A DNA stretch of 64,000 bases from an uncultured Pontibacter sp. GTDB taxonomy: Bacteria > Bacteroidota > Bacteroidia > Cytophagales > Hymenobacteraceae. The number at the start of each line of letters is the position of its first letter. Position 1 is the stretch's first letter. Where the stretch lies: assembly GCF_947492645.1 (NCBI RefSeq), contig NZ_CANLMZ010000003.1:186001-250000 (forward strand). Direction: 5' to 3'. A model generated the notes under the pieces. The model did no database searches and was not told the DNA's origin. It was given only the letters and a program-made list of their open reading frames with translations. Made by a program: the position numbers and the translations under genes. Below, piece by piece: positions 24,808 through 34,906 of this stretch.

Positions 24808-27405
24808 TTATCTTTTAACTACTCTGGCAGCAACTCGCGTTTTCTCATCACTATAGATAACTACATAATTGCCCGCTGCTAGCGTACTTACATCAATGTT
24901 GGTGCTTTTTGATCCTGCCTTTGCATGGTACGTGGCTACCTTAGCCCCAAGCATATTGTAAACGTTTATACTTGCCTCTTTTGCAGCCGCCGGATGCTCC
25001 ATGGCCAATTTACCTGCTGCAGGATTTGGATATACCTGCAATTGCTCTTTTGCAGTTTGCAGTTTACTTGCCAACAGGTTCTGCGTTTCTCCTTTTACTT
25101 CCACATCTTTCAACAAACCGTATCTACCGGAACTGGAGCTGCCACAGCTAAAGTATAACCTGATGCTAAGCGTTTCGCCAGCGTTTAGCGTTACGCCCTC
25201 TGCCTCGTTTAAAGCAACTCTGAAACGGTGGTTAGAACTGCTGTTCTGGTTTGCCAGCACTATAGGTGTGGAGAAGGCGCCATTGCCAGTAGCCGGAAGT
25301 ATACCTGCCGGACCTTTGCCACCCGTTACATTTGTAGAATCAGCTGTCTGGAAACCAGTTTTAGAGTATACAATGGCAAGTTTCGTGTTGCTGTTTGTGT
25401 TGTAGAACGCTGATGTTACAAGTATAGAGTCTACTCTAAGAGTTGCACCAGCTGCTGCGGTAACAGTAAACTGCTCAAAGTAAGCTCTGTTTAAGTTACC
25501 ACCTGGGCCACCACTCGCCGTACCCCAAAGTCCGCTACCGTCCGGGGCAGCCGAGAAAGCCTGGCCATGCGTGGCCGTATACGCCGGGAAAGCCGGAACA
25601 GTAGTGCCATTAGAGACATACAGCTTTTTGAAAGTTGGAGTGCTTGCCACAACGCCTGCTGATCTTATACTTGCGTTATCCTGGTTATTTTCTGTAAGCG
25701 GCCATTGCTGCAGCACCACAGACGTTTTCGGATTTTCGTTTAGCTTTTCGCCGGCAACTGCTACGTTTACAGTACTTGCTCCGGTGCTGCTATGCACTAT
25801 GTTTCCGGTGTAGGCACCGGTAGCTGTCGCATTTAAACGGGCATAAATGGTGGTACCGGCTATCTCATTGTTTGCCTGTGCCAGCACTAGTGGCGATGTG
25901 CTTCCACTCCAGGTAGTGCCATCCAAAGAAATCTCGAAAGGCGCAGGTGCTGTGATGGTTACGTCGTTTGTTAAATTGATGCCTGACAAAGTATAAACTT
26001 TTGCGCTGGACGGGCCATTCAGGTACTGTGTAAAGTCGCTAAGTGAACCTGTAACTGTTATAGTTGGTACTCTGCTAATCTCAACTGTTTGTGTAATGTG
26101 CGCAGCCAAACCATCTTTTGAGGCCTTCAGGTAGTAAAAGTACCTGTTGCCAGCTGCAGGCAAAGCGTCTGTTACCTCAAAGTTAATGTTCTGCGCATCT
26201 GCTGCAATTACTTCCCCTACTTTAGCAAATGTGGTGTTGTCATCAGAGCGGAACAATTCATACTTTACGCCCGCTATAGGCCAGCTAATGTTCCAGTAAA
26301 AAGTGGTGTTGTTGCTGCCTTTTATGCCCTCGAAATTGGAAACGACAATTTCAGGAGCCTGCGCATTACACATACTTGCCTCTATACCGCAAGGGTCCCA
26401 GTCGCCAAAAAGGTTGCTGTTGGTATAGGCTGCTGCCTCTGCATCCGTCAACTGCTTTGACCAGGCCACACGCTGGCTTACATCCAGCAGGCTGCCATCA
26501 TAATTCCTGCTCTTATATTCTGCATAAAGTATAAGGTCAGTATTCGTCTGGTCTGTCCATTTTGCCCAGCCTTCCGGCTTTATAGCGCTGCTCATAACGG
26601 TATTTAAGAAAACTGTTTTGTTGTGCGCCGGGTTGGTTTGTGAACCATCGTTTTGCCATGGTCTGCCCAGTACATATTTCGTTATCCCCCTGTTGGCAGG
26701 TATAATGCAGTTTTTAAACACATAGCCGTGCTCCTGGCCTGCCTGCGTGTTGGCTGCTGTAATATAGCTCCCGTTAAGGTTGTCTTTTCTGTCTTTGGCG
26801 TAGATGATGCAATCTTCAAAAACAGCCCTGGAGCTACCGAAAATAAAATCTACCACGCCATCTATGTAGCAGTCTTTAAAGTACTGACGTTTGCCGTCGC
26901 CGTTTGCCAGCACCGTATCCTGCCCCCCTAAAAAGCGGCAGTTCTTGAACGCGGCTCTATCTCCATTCACGTTAATCGCTAAAGCCTGCGGCGCATCTCC
27001 GGTGGTATTTTCGAAGGTGATGTTCTTGGCAAAAAAATCGTTTGCGTTTACAGTTACAGATGCCGATGTTGACGTTCCGTAAAAGCCACCTCCGGGCATT
27101 GCCTTGCCATTGTAATCGTCGTGGGTAAGTATGGTGTTGGCAACGCTCTCGCCTACCAGGTAAATGTATGTCTTGTTAGACGGAATGGTTATTTTCTCCT
27201 TATACACCCCGTTTTTGATGTAAATTACATAAGGAGAAGTCCTGCCTGTCGGAGCGGCATCGATAGCGGCTTGCACCGTGGCATGCGTACCGGTGCCATC
27301 TTTTGCCACCGTTGCTTCCTGTGCCAGTACACTAAGCGGAAGCATGGAAAAGACAGCTACCACTAGTATGGCCAAAGCATTTTTTAGAGTAAAGGTTTGC
27401 TTCAT
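24808..27405 (-). CDS. Pectinesterase (CE8) with T9SS sorting domain
   Basis: The 865-residue protein starts with a signal peptide (about 1-28), then a CE8 beta-helix (about 30-340) with the catalytic motifs intact: GGQDTV (oxyanion Gln), VDFIFG (catalytic Asp) and LGRPW (substrate Arg). A fibronectin-III-like domain (about 350-445), an immunoglobulin-like or BACON-type segment and a beta-rich module (about 560-780) follow. The end is a T9SS sorting domain (LQVYPNPAAGKLAMEH... LAAGNYVVIYSDEKTRVAARVVKR). It removes methyl esters from homogalacturonan, making it accessible to lyases. An operator lies 28 nt upstream of the start. Confidence 0.93.
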   Translation of the reverse strand: MKQTFTLKNALAILVVAVFSMLPLSVLAQEATVAKDGTGTHATVQAAIDAAPTGRTSPYVIYIKNGVYKEKITIPSNKTYIYLVGESVANTILTHDDYNGKAMPGGGFYGTSTSASVTVNANDFFAKNITFENTTGDAPQALAINVNGDRAAFKNCRFLGGQDTVLANGDGKRQYFKDCYIDGVVDFIFGSSRAVFEDCIIYAKDRKDNLNGSYITAANTQAGQEHGYVFKNCIIPANRGITKYVLGRPWQNDGSQTNPAHNKTVFLNTVMSSAIKPEGWAKWTDQTNTDLILYAEYKSRNYDGSLLDVSQRVAWSKQLTDAEAAAYTNSNLFGDWDPCGIEASMCNAQAPEIVVSNFEGIKGSNNTTFYWNISWPIAGVKYELFRSDDNTTFAKVGEVIAADAQNINFEVTDALPAAGNRYFYYLKASKDGLAAHITQTVEISRVPTITVTGSLSDFTQYLNGPSSAKVYTLSGINLTNDVTITAPAPFEISLDGTTWSGSTSPLVLAQANNEIAGTTIYARLNATATGAYTGNIVHSSTGASTVNVAVAGEKLNENPKTSVVLQQWPLTENNQDNASIRSAGVVASTPTFKKLYVSNGTTVPAFPAYTATHGQAFSAAPDGSGLWGTASGGPGGNLNRAYFEQFTVTAAAGATLRVDSILVTSAFYNTNSNTKLAIVYSKTGFQTADSTNVTGGKGPAGILPATGNGAFSTPIVLANQNSSSNHRFRVALNEAEGVTLNAGETLSIRLYFSCGSSSSGRYGLLKDVEVKGETQNLLASKLQTAKEQLQVYPNPAAGKLAMEHPAAAKEASINVYNMLGAKVATYHAKAGSKSTNIDVSTLAAGNYVVIYSDEKTRVAARVVKR

Positions 27406-27749
27406 ATAGAGCTTATTTAAATTAACAAATGGTTGTGCAATCGATTGCGCACAGAACTAAAAAATATATCAAATCCTTAAACCTCCTGTTTAAAAACCTG
27501 ATATTGTTTTAAAATGCCTGTACTTTGAATTGTTTATTCAACTCGAAATTCAAGTTCCCAGCGCCTCTGAGTTTCACCAACTTGTCAATGATCTTCTACA
27601 AAACCCTTAGCCTCTACTCATTATCTACTAAATATAAACTTTTCGTACTATACCTGCAAGCTATTTCAACCTTGAAACCAAAATAAAAATAATGCAGCCA
27701 TCATGGGTTTTCTAATCTCATGCGTTGCCTCTTTGAAAGCAATAGTACA
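27406..27749. other. Intergenic region holding operator and promoter of the T9SS pectinesterase
   Basis: A 344-bp AT-rich gap. Apart from the operator at 27434-27451, I see no gene, hairpin or repeat. The absence of a terminator directly after the CE12 gene (stop at 27750) means transcripts from the enzyme operon might run into it. Confidence 0.5.
27434..27451. promoter_or_regulatory. Candidate LacI-family operator upstream of the CE8/T9SS gene
   Basis: TGTGCAATCGATTGCGCA: an 18-bp palindrome with one mismatched pair, identical over all 18 bp to the site before uxaA. Confidence 0.85.
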
Positions 27750-28574
27750 CTACTCCCTACTTGATGCTGTGCCATTGCTTTGCTTCAAATTTTTCATGCC
27801 ATTAAACACCAGTTGTGCTACAGCCTTTGCTCCTTCCGGCTGAAAGTGCGTATTGTCCTTTAACCCCTCCGGGTAGGCTTTATACTTTCCGGCTGGCAGG
27901 TTCATAAAGTAATTGTCTGTTACGTAGTCTTTCCCTTTCGCTGTAAAATGGTTTATAGAAAGCTGGGTAAGGTCAATGAGCTGCACATTCAGTTCCTGGG
28001 CCACTTCTTTCATGGCCTTCGGGTAGTCTCCGTGCGCATTTCCCAACTGGCCGTTATCCCATGGGTAGTTTCTGTTCACCGGCGTTAAAAGTATAGGCGT
28101 AGCACCTTTTTCTCTGGTTTGGTTTACGTACAGGCGCAGGTACTCTTTGTAGCCTGTTATATTCACGTAACGATCTGGCTTGCTTTCGGCGGCATCGTTG
28201 TGCCCGAATTGTATCATCACCACATCGTTTTTCTGCAGCGCCTTGTGCACGCCTGCCCAACGGCCTTCTTCAAAGAAAGTACGGGTGCTCCTGCCCCCAC
28301 GAGCTTTATCCAGCACCTGCACGCTATCACCTTTTATCAGGTGCCTTAGCTGCTTCAGACTATCTACGCTCATAAACGGCTGAAAAACTTGTCCCCAGCC
28401 TGCCAACGGGTATCTTGTCAGCATATAATCACCGGTATCGTAGTCGCCGGTGTAGTCCGCCATAGTAGAATCGCCGATCAGGTATACTTTTACCACCTTC
28501 TTTTTAAATGGAACAAAGGCAGTTAGTAGCAGGCACAACGCCAGTAACGAGAACAGGGAGGTATGTTTTTTCAT
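27750..28574 (-). CDS. Rhamnogalacturonan acetylesterase-like (CE12) secreted esterase
   Basis: The 274-residue SGNH hydrolase has a signal peptide (LLALCLLLTAFVPF), block I YLIGDSTMADYTG, the GRSTRTFFEEGRW stretch, block III QFGHNDA, and block V DNTHFQPEGAKAVA. It is clearly related to the CE12 protein at 20082 but lacks its lipobox and has an extra loop after block I (DYDTGDYMLTRYPLAGWGQVF). Deacetylation of rhamnogalacturonan is the expected role. It lies 119 bp past the GH28 gene, beyond a terminator-like hairpin. Confidence 0.87.
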   Translation of the reverse strand: MKKHTSLFSLLALCLLLTAFVPFKKKVVKVYLIGDSTMADYTGDYDTGDYMLTRYPLAGWGQVFQPFMSVDSLKQLRHLIKGDSVQVLDKARGGRSTRTFFEEGRWAGVHKALQKNDVVMIQFGHNDAAESKPDRYVNITGYKEYLRLYVNQTREKGATPILLTPVNRNYPWDNGQLGNAHGDYPKAMKEVAQELNVQLIDLTQLSINHFTAKGKDYVTDNYFMNLPAGKYKAYPEGLKDNTHFQPEGAKAVAQLVFNGMKNLKQSNGTASSRE

Positions 28575-28646
28575 GGTTATTATACTTTATAAGCTTGGTT
28601 TGACCTGGTAAGAAATGATAGTATATACCTAACAGGTGTAGTAAAA

Positions 28647-28671
28647 AAGCATGGCTCAAAGAACCATGCTT
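28647..28671 (-). terminator. Terminator after the GH28 gene
   Basis: Stem AAGCATGG / CCATGCTT (28647-28654 with 28664-28671). On the minus strand a U run follows. It closes the enzyme operon that starts at 39984. Confidence 0.78.
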
Positions 28672-28693
28672 AGTCTATTCAAATGAAAGATTT

Positions 28694-30445
28694 TTATTTT
28701 ACTTCTAGTGCCGAGGCGCTCAGGTCTTTACCTTTAGATACCTGCTTAGCAGCATCTTTAAAGTCCTTGCTGTCCAGCTTTACATTTTTGGTTAACGGAC
28801 CCAGCACCCGTACCACCTGCTCCTGGCCAGCTTTATACTTTAAGCCGTTTACCGCAATGTTCTTGCTGTTGTAGATGGTTAAGGCCGGGCCTTTTTCAGT
28901 AATTACCTGCACGTTCTTTAGTTCAATGCCATCGGTGTCTACTGCTGTAATGCCTTTGGTTGCCTTCAAAATCGAGTTTTCTATCCGTACATTTTTCAGG
29001 TTCATCTCTGGCAAGCCCTGCAGCGCAAGTGCCTCGTTGGCTCCGGCTACCGTAATGTTTTTCATGTAGATGTCCTTGAACGAAGGCGTTTCTTCTGTAA
29101 CCGGTACCGCTTTTTCGTCACGCTTTTCGGTCTCAGCACTTTGGGTATCGTCCAGCACCGGTGCATTGCCGCCGTAAAACAGGTTAAAGCTGATAGCCTG
29201 CGTCGGGATATTGATCATGTCGATGTTGGAGATGTAGATGTTCTCTACCACTCCGCCTCTGCCACGCGTGCTCTTAAAACGAAGGCCAATGTCCGTTCCA
29301 ATAAAAGTACAGTTAGACACGTGTACGTTTTTCACGCCACCAGACATTTCGCTGCCTACCACAAAACCACCGTGGCCATGGTATACAATGTTGTTTTTGA
29401 TGATCACATTTTCAGTTGGTATACCACGCTCACGACCATCTCTGTTCTTACCTGATTTAATGCAGATCGCATCGTCGCCCACATCAAAGGTATTGTCGTA
29501 GATCACCGCGTTCTTGCACGACTCCAGGTCAATGCCGTCACCGTTCTGTGAGTACCATGGGTTGCGCACGTTCAGGTTACGAATCGTCACATCTTCGCAC
29601 ATTAGCGGGTGAATGTTCCAGGCCGGGGAGTTCTGGAAAGTAGGGCCATCCAGCAATACTTTCTTGCAGTTTACCAGGCTCACCATTACCGGGCGCAGAA
29701 AATCCTTTACCGCTTCAAACTCTTCTTTGGTCTTAAAGTCAGGCACGTTAAAGTTGTCTTTGCCATCGCCTTTTTTCGACATCTCGGATGGGTACCATAC
29801 TTTGCCGTCGTCGCTCAGCACACCACCAGATTTAAGTAGGTTCTTCCATTGGGCATCGGTCATTTTACTTTTCTTAACCGGACGCCAGGCATCACCTGAG
29901 CCATCAAAAGTACCTTTCCCGGTTATAGCAACATTCTCCAGGTCTTTACCATTTATCGGGGAGATACTGCGCCAGGTGTTCAGGCCCTCAAAGCTTGTAT
30001 AGATAAGTGGGTAATCATCAAAATTTGGGCTGAAGATAACAAGTGCTCCCGCTTCAGTATGCAGGTTGATATTGCTTTTAAGCGTGATCGGACCTGTAAC
30101 CCAGATGCCGCGCGGAATAACTACTTTGCCACCACCCTTGGCTGCCAAGGCATCGATAGCTTTGGCAAAGGCCGCTGTATTTTTTGTAACTCCATCGCCT
30201 ACTGCACCGAAGTCGGTTATACTTACGCTGTTGTTCGGAAAAGTTGGCTCCTGCACACGCGGCATGTCAAACTCAATACCTGCGTACACATCAGTTGTAG
30301 TGCCGGTAGTTATACCAGTTGTAGTTGTGTTTGCTGTGCTGTTAACCTGTGCTGCTGTTGGTTGCTGCTGGCACGACACCTGCAAGGCACCTGCCAATGC
30401 TACAAGGGCAAAAAATCTGTTAAAGGTTAGTTTCTTGATCTTCAT
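28694..30445 (-). CDS. GH28 polygalacturonase lipoprotein
   Basis: The 583-residue protein has a lipobox (GALQVSC, Cys about 25) and a GH28 beta-helix. Catalytic motifs can be read: NGDGIDLESCKN (Asn-x-Asp), VGDDAICIKSG (Asp-Asp), GHGGFVVGSE (Gly-His-Gly) and LRFKSTRGRGG (Arg-x-Lys). GH28 enzymes hydrolyse galacturonic acid linkages in homogalacturonan or rhamnogalacturonan; exo or endo action cannot be told. An insert between about residues 185 and 235 (KSKMTDAQWKNLLKSGGVLSDD) is typical of Bacteroidota members. Last gene before the operon's terminator. Confidence 0.93.
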   Translation of the reverse strand: MKIKKLTFNRFFALVALAGALQVSCQQQPTAAQVNSTANTTTTGITTGTTTDVYAGIEFDMPRVQEPTFPNNSVSITDFGAVGDGVTKNTAAFAKAIDALAAKGGGKVVIPRGIWVTGPITLKSNINLHTEAGALVIFSPNFDDYPLIYTSFEGLNTWRSISPINGKDLENVAITGKGTFDGSGDAWRPVKKSKMTDAQWKNLLKSGGVLSDDGKVWYPSEMSKKGDGKDNFNVPDFKTKEEFEAVKDFLRPVMVSLVNCKKVLLDGPTFQNSPAWNIHPLMCEDVTIRNLNVRNPWYSQNGDGIDLESCKNAVIYDNTFDVGDDAICIKSGKNRDGRERGIPTENVIIKNNIVYHGHGGFVVGSEMSGGVKNVHVSNCTFIGTDIGLRFKSTRGRGGVVENIYISNIDMINIPTQAISFNLFYGGNAPVLDDTQSAETEKRDEKAVPVTEETPSFKDIYMKNITVAGANEALALQGLPEMNLKNVRIENSILKATKGITAVDTDGIELKNVQVITEKGPALTIYNSKNIAVNGLKYKAGQEQVVRVLGPLTKNVKLDSKDFKDAAKQVSKGKDLSASALEVK

Positions 30446-30458
30446 ATGCGTAAGCTGT

Positions 30459-32162
30459 TTATTTCTGAGTCTGATAGTTGTTTGATGTAACCGGTGTCAC
30501 TCTGAACCAGTCGAAGTCTGCAAAACCGGAGTCGTTGATTTTATCCTGCCTTGTGGCAAAGAGGCCAACTTTGGCTCCTATCCAGCGGCCTGGTTGGGCG
30601 GTAAAAGTATAATTTATACTTTTGAAAGCAGTTCCGTCTTCGCTGTAGCTAAACTGGCACTTGCCACCTTTGCTTACCTGTACTCTAAAGTATACTTCGG
30701 TGCTGTTGAGTTTGCCTAGCAGTTCTTCTTTTTCCGGGCTGCCTTTGTGAGCAGCAGTTACTGTATTGTAAGTTAAGTATAAACCGTCTGATTTACTCAC
30801 CAAACCTATATAAGCATAATCCTCGCCCATTACCAGCAAGCCTGTGCGCTCGTTCTGCAGCTTAGGGTTTGGCGTAAATTTAAGCTTTGTGGTAACGGTA
30901 AACTCCTCTGCCGGGAACTTCTGTAGCAACAGGTTTGGTACATCCCAAATATTTTTAGCGCCTTCCGGCATCTGGTCAGTAAACAAGCGCAGCTGCCCCT
31001 TAGTCGGATTCAGAAATGCCCAGGTGCTTTTTGGGTTTGCGTGCCATTGCCATTGCAGCCCCAGCTGGTTGCCATCAAACTCATCAGAATCCTGTGGTGT
31101 AGCTATTGGGTATACTTTGCCAACGTTTGGCTTCCTGTGCACCATCACCGGCTCGCCTTTCCCATCGCTGTCATTGTCCTCTCCTATTACCGGCCAATCG
31201 TTTACCCACTTCATGGGCTGCAGGTGAACAATGCGGCCATAGGCTTCCACATCCTGAAAGTGAAAGAACCAATCTTCACCAGCCGGAGTGGTTACCCAAG
31301 CTCCCTGGTGAGGTCCGTTTATACTTGTGCTGCCCTGGTCCATCACGATTTTCTCTTCGTAAGGGCCAAGTATGTTTTTAGAGCGTAGTACCAGTTGCCA
31401 GCCTGTAGCCACACCACCTGCCGGAGCAAATATGTAGTAGTAGCCGTTACGTTTGTAAAACTTAGGTCCTTCTACTGTCGGGTGGTTATCGTGCCCGTCG
31501 AACACAATCACCCCTTCGTTCAGCAGTATGGTGCCGTCGGGGCTCATTTTGCTTACGGTAAGTATACTTTTGATACCTGCTCTGCTACCTGCCCAGCCAT
31601 GCACTAAATAAGCTTTGCCGTCTTCGTCCCAGAGCGGACAAGGGTCTATCAGGCCTTTGCCTTCCTTTACCAGCACCGGCTCTTCCCAGTCCCCTGCAGG
31701 GTCTTTGGTCTTCACCATGTAAATGCCGAAGTCCGGGTCGCCCCAGTAAATGTAAAATTCACCGTTATGGTGACGGATAGCCGGTGCCCACACGCCATTG
31801 CCATGCTGTGGCTTTGCAAAGTGCTCCAGCGGTTTGTTTCGAGTAAGGGCATAGCCAACAATTTTCCAGTTCACCATGTCTTTGGAGTGCAGTATCTGCA
31901 GGCCAGGTATGGCGTTAAAGCTGGAGGAGGTCATGTAGTAGTCATCTCCCACGCGGCACACATCCGGGTCGGAGTAATCGGCATGAAGTATAGGGTTCTG
32001 GTAGGTTCCATCGCCTTTATCAGCCACCCACACCTGCGACACCTGCACCGTTGCTTGAGTAGTAGCAACTGTTGCTATACTTTGCTGCGACGCACAGGAA
32101 ACTGACATACAACAGGTAAGTGCTGTTAAAGCGACAGATGCTATTTTATACTTTATCGTCAT
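30459..32162 (-). CDS. GH43 family glycosidase lipoprotein
   Basis: The 567-residue lipoprotein (lipobox MSVSC, about residue 23) has a GH43 five-blade propeller (about 50-350) with NPILHADYSDPDVCRVGDDYYM (base Asp), LIDPCPLWDEDGKAYLV (Asp) and HPTVEGPKFYKR (acid Glu), then a C-terminal beta-sandwich (about 370-560; FDGNQLGLQWQWHANP... WFRVTP) typical of the subfamily with a DUF1349/concanavalin-type module. GH43 enzymes act as arabinofuranosidases, xylosidases or galactosidases; in this locus removal of pectin side-chain sugars is likely. Gap to the upstream gene is 3 nt. Confidence 0.9.
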   Translation of the reverse strand: MTIKYKIASVALTALTCCMSVSCASQQSIATVATTQATVQVSQVWVADKGDGTYQNPILHADYSDPDVCRVGDDYYMTSSSFNAIPGLQILHSKDMVNWKIVGYALTRNKPLEHFAKPQHGNGVWAPAIRHHNGEFYIYWGDPDFGIYMVKTKDPAGDWEEPVLVKEGKGLIDPCPLWDEDGKAYLVHGWAGSRAGIKSILTVSKMSPDGTILLNEGVIVFDGHDNHPTVEGPKFYKRNGYYYIFAPAGGVATGWQLVLRSKNILGPYEEKIVMDQGSTSINGPHQGAWVTTPAGEDWFFHFQDVEAYGRIVHLQPMKWVNDWPVIGEDNDSDGKGEPVMVHRKPNVGKVYPIATPQDSDEFDGNQLGLQWQWHANPKSTWAFLNPTKGQLRLFTDQMPEGAKNIWDVPNLLLQKFPAEEFTVTTKLKFTPNPKLQNERTGLLVMGEDYAYIGLVSKSDGLYLTYNTVTAAHKGSPEKEELLGKLNSTEVYFRVQVSKGGKCQFSYSEDGTAFKSINYTFTAQPGRWIGAKVGLFATRQDKINDSGFADFDWFRVTPVTSNNYQTQK

Positions 32163-32165
32163 GCT

Positions 32166-33878
32166 TTATTCTGACAGCGCTATTCGCTTTACAATTTTAT
32201 CCTGTCCCAATTGAATGACGCAGAAGTACAAGCCGGCTCTGAGGCTATTCTTTTTCATGTCCTTCCCGTCCCAGGTTAGCTCATAAGAACCCGGCGCTGC
32301 CTGTGCTTCCATTAAAGTGGTTACCTGCCTGCCCGTTACATCCAGTACTTTCACCGATACTTGTGCCGCCTGCTTTACTTTAAAGCTGATGGAAGTATAA
32401 CTGGTAAACGGATTCGGATATACAGCCACACCATACTTTTGAGAATAATCAGGTAAGCCGGTTACTGTTTGGTTTGCCAACGAATTAAGGTACTTCTCCA
32501 GATTGGTATAGCCGTTGCCGTTGTAGTCGCCATTCCTGTCAGCAGAGTCGTTTGGGTTCAGGCCATGTTCAGTTTCCCAGGCATCAGGCATACCGTCTCC
32601 GTCTGTATCTGTTGGTGCGGTACCTGTAGCCAGCACGGGCCAGCCACCAACATCCTCCTGCGAATCGATGATACCGCGGTAACCTGTTTTAGATCCGTTA
32701 AACGTAGCTGCACCATTGCGCACATCGGCTACAATTCTTGCATCTACGGCATCACGTTTTAAGCTGGCCCCAGCCTGCTCCAGCACCGCCTCATACGCCT
32801 GCTGTGCTGTATGCACGGTTTCCATATGATACTCTATAGGTGTAGTTAATTTTGCTTTCTCTCTGTCTGCAGTTGGGATGCCGCTGTCGTAATCTACGCC
32901 TGCCCAGTTGCTTGCTGAAACGGAGGCATTACCATGCACAAAGTTTCCGTCTATGTAAAACTTCCCATACCCGGGACCAAAAGTAGCATTGCTCTCAAAA
33001 GAGATTTGCATAACGCGCTTGTTACGGCTGGAGGGTGTGGCGGGGCCTGGTTTGTAGTAGTTGTTTACGATGTTGTAGTTTCCGTTCTCGCCACCGTACG
33101 CGCTGTTCCCCATCCAGTTATAGATCAAGTTGTTTCTGAAATCAACATGCTCATTTGAGAAAGGGCCATTACTTACACCAGAGCGCCCTCCGCCATTAAA
33201 CCTCGGGTTACGGCTGTTGTGGTGTGCCAGCAGGTTGTGGTGGAATGTAGCCTTGTCGCCTCCCCAGATCGCCCCATACCCATGGTTATCCTTTTCGTGA
33301 AACGACTTGTTCAGGCTTTCGCCCAGCAGGCACCATTGCATGGTAAAGTTCTGGTTCGCGTAAAACGAGGAACATTCGTCGATAGACCAACTCATAGAAC
33401 AATGATCGATGATGATGTTTTTGCGATACCTGCCCCACAAGGCATCCTGCTCATTTCGGGTAAGATCGCCCATTCTGAACCGTAGGTAGCGGATTATCAC
33501 GTTATCGGCATCCACTACCATCTCGTAGTTTTGTATTGTTATGCCGTCACCGGGGGCAGTTTGCCCTGCAATGGTCAGGCCCCCATTTTTGATCACGATT
33601 CTGCTGTTCAGCTTGATGTTTCCAGCTACGTCAAACACAATCGTTCTGGCACCTGACTCAGCAACGGCAGCTCTTAAACTTCCGGCTCCTGAATCGTTTA
33701 AATTGGTCACTTTAATTACTTTACCGCCACGACCACCGGTAGTGTACCTACCAAAGCCCTCTGCCCCCGGAAAAGCCAGCTGCTGCGCCTGTAGCTGCCT
33801 TAAGCAAAGTATAAAACACAGCAGCAGGAGCAAGCGGAGCAGGTTTATACTTTTGGTTTGTGTAGAGGTAGAGGTCAT
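32166..33878 (-). CDS. Pectate lyase (PL1-like) with T9SS sorting domain
   Basis: The 570-residue protein has a signal peptide (cleavage after LRQLQAQ) and a beta-helix opening AFPGAEGFGRYTTGGRGG, the start typical of Bacteroidota PL1 lyases. The core has IIIDHCSMSWSIDECSS and HHNLLAHHNSRNPRFNG, whose Arg residues fit the catalytic role. A calcium-binding-type stretch (DTDGDGMPDAWETEHGLNPNDSAD) follows, then a T9SS sorting domain (VAVYPNPFTSYTSISF... LRAGLYFCVIQLG... IVKRIALSE). It is a paralogue of the lipoprotein lyase at 37227, which lacks the sorting domain. Confidence 0.92.
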   Translation of the reverse strand: MTSTSTQTKSINLLRLLLLLCFILCLRQLQAQQLAFPGAEGFGRYTTGGRGGKVIKVTNLNDSGAGSLRAAVAESGARTIVFDVAGNIKLNSRIVIKNGGLTIAGQTAPGDGITIQNYEMVVDADNVIIRYLRFRMGDLTRNEQDALWGRYRKNIIIDHCSMSWSIDECSSFYANQNFTMQWCLLGESLNKSFHEKDNHGYGAIWGGDKATFHHNLLAHHNSRNPRFNGGGRSGVSNGPFSNEHVDFRNNLIYNWMGNSAYGGENGNYNIVNNYYKPGPATPSSRNKRVMQISFESNATFGPGYGKFYIDGNFVHGNASVSASNWAGVDYDSGIPTADREKAKLTTPIEYHMETVHTAQQAYEAVLEQAGASLKRDAVDARIVADVRNGAATFNGSKTGYRGIIDSQEDVGGWPVLATGTAPTDTDGDGMPDAWETEHGLNPNDSADRNGDYNGNGYTNLEKYLNSLANQTVTGLPDYSQKYGVAVYPNPFTSYTSISFKVKQAAQVSVKVLDVTGRQVTTLMEAQAAPGSYELTWDGKDMKKNSLRAGLYFCVIQLGQDKIVKRIALSE

Positions 33879-33899
33879 AGGTTAGTGCTGTAGGTCTGA

Positions 33900-34886
33900 T
33901 TATTTATTTGATGCTGTTATGGTACCCGGTGTCCAGTCTCCGAAAATCTGCTCCAACGTATACTTTTGGGCCTGTTCTGCTGTGAGTTGGTGCGCCCACT
34001 TTACTCTTGCTTTAGCGTTTGCTCCAGGGCCTTTGGAGTTATACTCCGCGTAGTAGCTGGTTTTCTCCGCATCAGGCTTGTTCCAGTTGTGCCACCCTTC
34101 CGGGTTGATATGGTTGCCCAGGTAACTGTTGATAAAAACCGTTTTAGCATGGGGTCTCCAGGGCCTGCCCAGGTAAACTGATTTAGCAGGAGCATCTCCT
34201 GTCAGGCGGCAGTTCAGAAACACAAAACCGTTGGCCGTTTCGGGTAAGGTGGAGGCTGCTGTAATGTACTGGCCGCCTTTTTTGCTGTAGATCTCGCAGT
34301 TGTCGAACACAGCCGTAGACCAGCCAAAAATAAAGTCGGTGGTGCCTTCTATGTAGCAGTCTTTGTAGTACTGCCGGCTCTTTTCGCCGTGTGGGTACAG
34401 CGTATCTTGGAAACCCAGAAAGCGACAGTTCCGGAACATCACCATGTCCCCGTCTACACGCACCGCCACCGCCTGCCCTACCGGACCAGAGCTGTTCTCA
34501 AAAGTGATGTTCTCTGCGGTAAAACCATCGCCAAACACATAGAAGCTGGTAGAGCCTGTGGTGCCCATTTCTTCGCCGAAGCGGTTCTTTTTAGAGGCGT
34601 AGTCGTCGTAAGTAAGAATTGTGCTTTTTACGTCTTCTCCTACAAATTTTACATTAGGCTTGGTTGTTGGCAGCGTCAGCTTTTCTTTGTAAGTGCCTTT
34701 TTTAATGAAGATGGTAGTCTGATTTTTTCTGAAATCGGGTACCGCGTTGATGGCTTCCTGTACTGTTTTAAAATCACCGCTACCGTCTTTAGCCACTACA
34801 AAATCGTACTGCTGCGCCTGCACTTGTTGTACAAATAGGCAAAGTATAACTGTGAAGTATAAAGTATAGATGCTGCGTAATTTCAT
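33900..34886 (-). CDS. Pectinesterase (CE8)
   Basis: From the ATG at 34886 (MKLRSIYTLYFTVILCLFVQQVQAQQ) the product is 328 residues with a signal peptide and a single CE8 domain; motifs GFQDTLYPHG, TDFIFGWSTAVFDNC and YLGRPWRPHAKTVF are intact. A longer frame to 34955 would start inside a repeat element (34907-34988) and place 23 unrelated residues before the signal. It should demethylate homogalacturonan in the periplasm or outside. Paralogue of the gene at 36270. Confidence 0.92.
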   Translation of the reverse strand: MKLRSIYTLYFTVILCLFVQQVQAQQYDFVVAKDGSGDFKTVQEAINAVPDFRKNQTTIFIKKGTYKEKLTLPTTKPNVKFVGEDVKSTILTYDDYASKKNRFGEEMGTTGSTSFYVFGDGFTAENITFENSSGPVGQAVAVRVDGDMVMFRNCRFLGFQDTLYPHGEKSRQYYKDCYIEGTTDFIFGWSTAVFDNCEIYSKKGGQYITAASTLPETANGFVFLNCRLTGDAPAKSVYLGRPWRPHAKTVFINSYLGNHINPEGWHNWNKPDAEKTSYYAEYNSKGPGANAKARVKWAHQLTAEQAQKYTLEQIFGDWTPGTITASNK

Positions 34887-34906
34887 ACTTTGTTTTATGC
34901 TTAAGC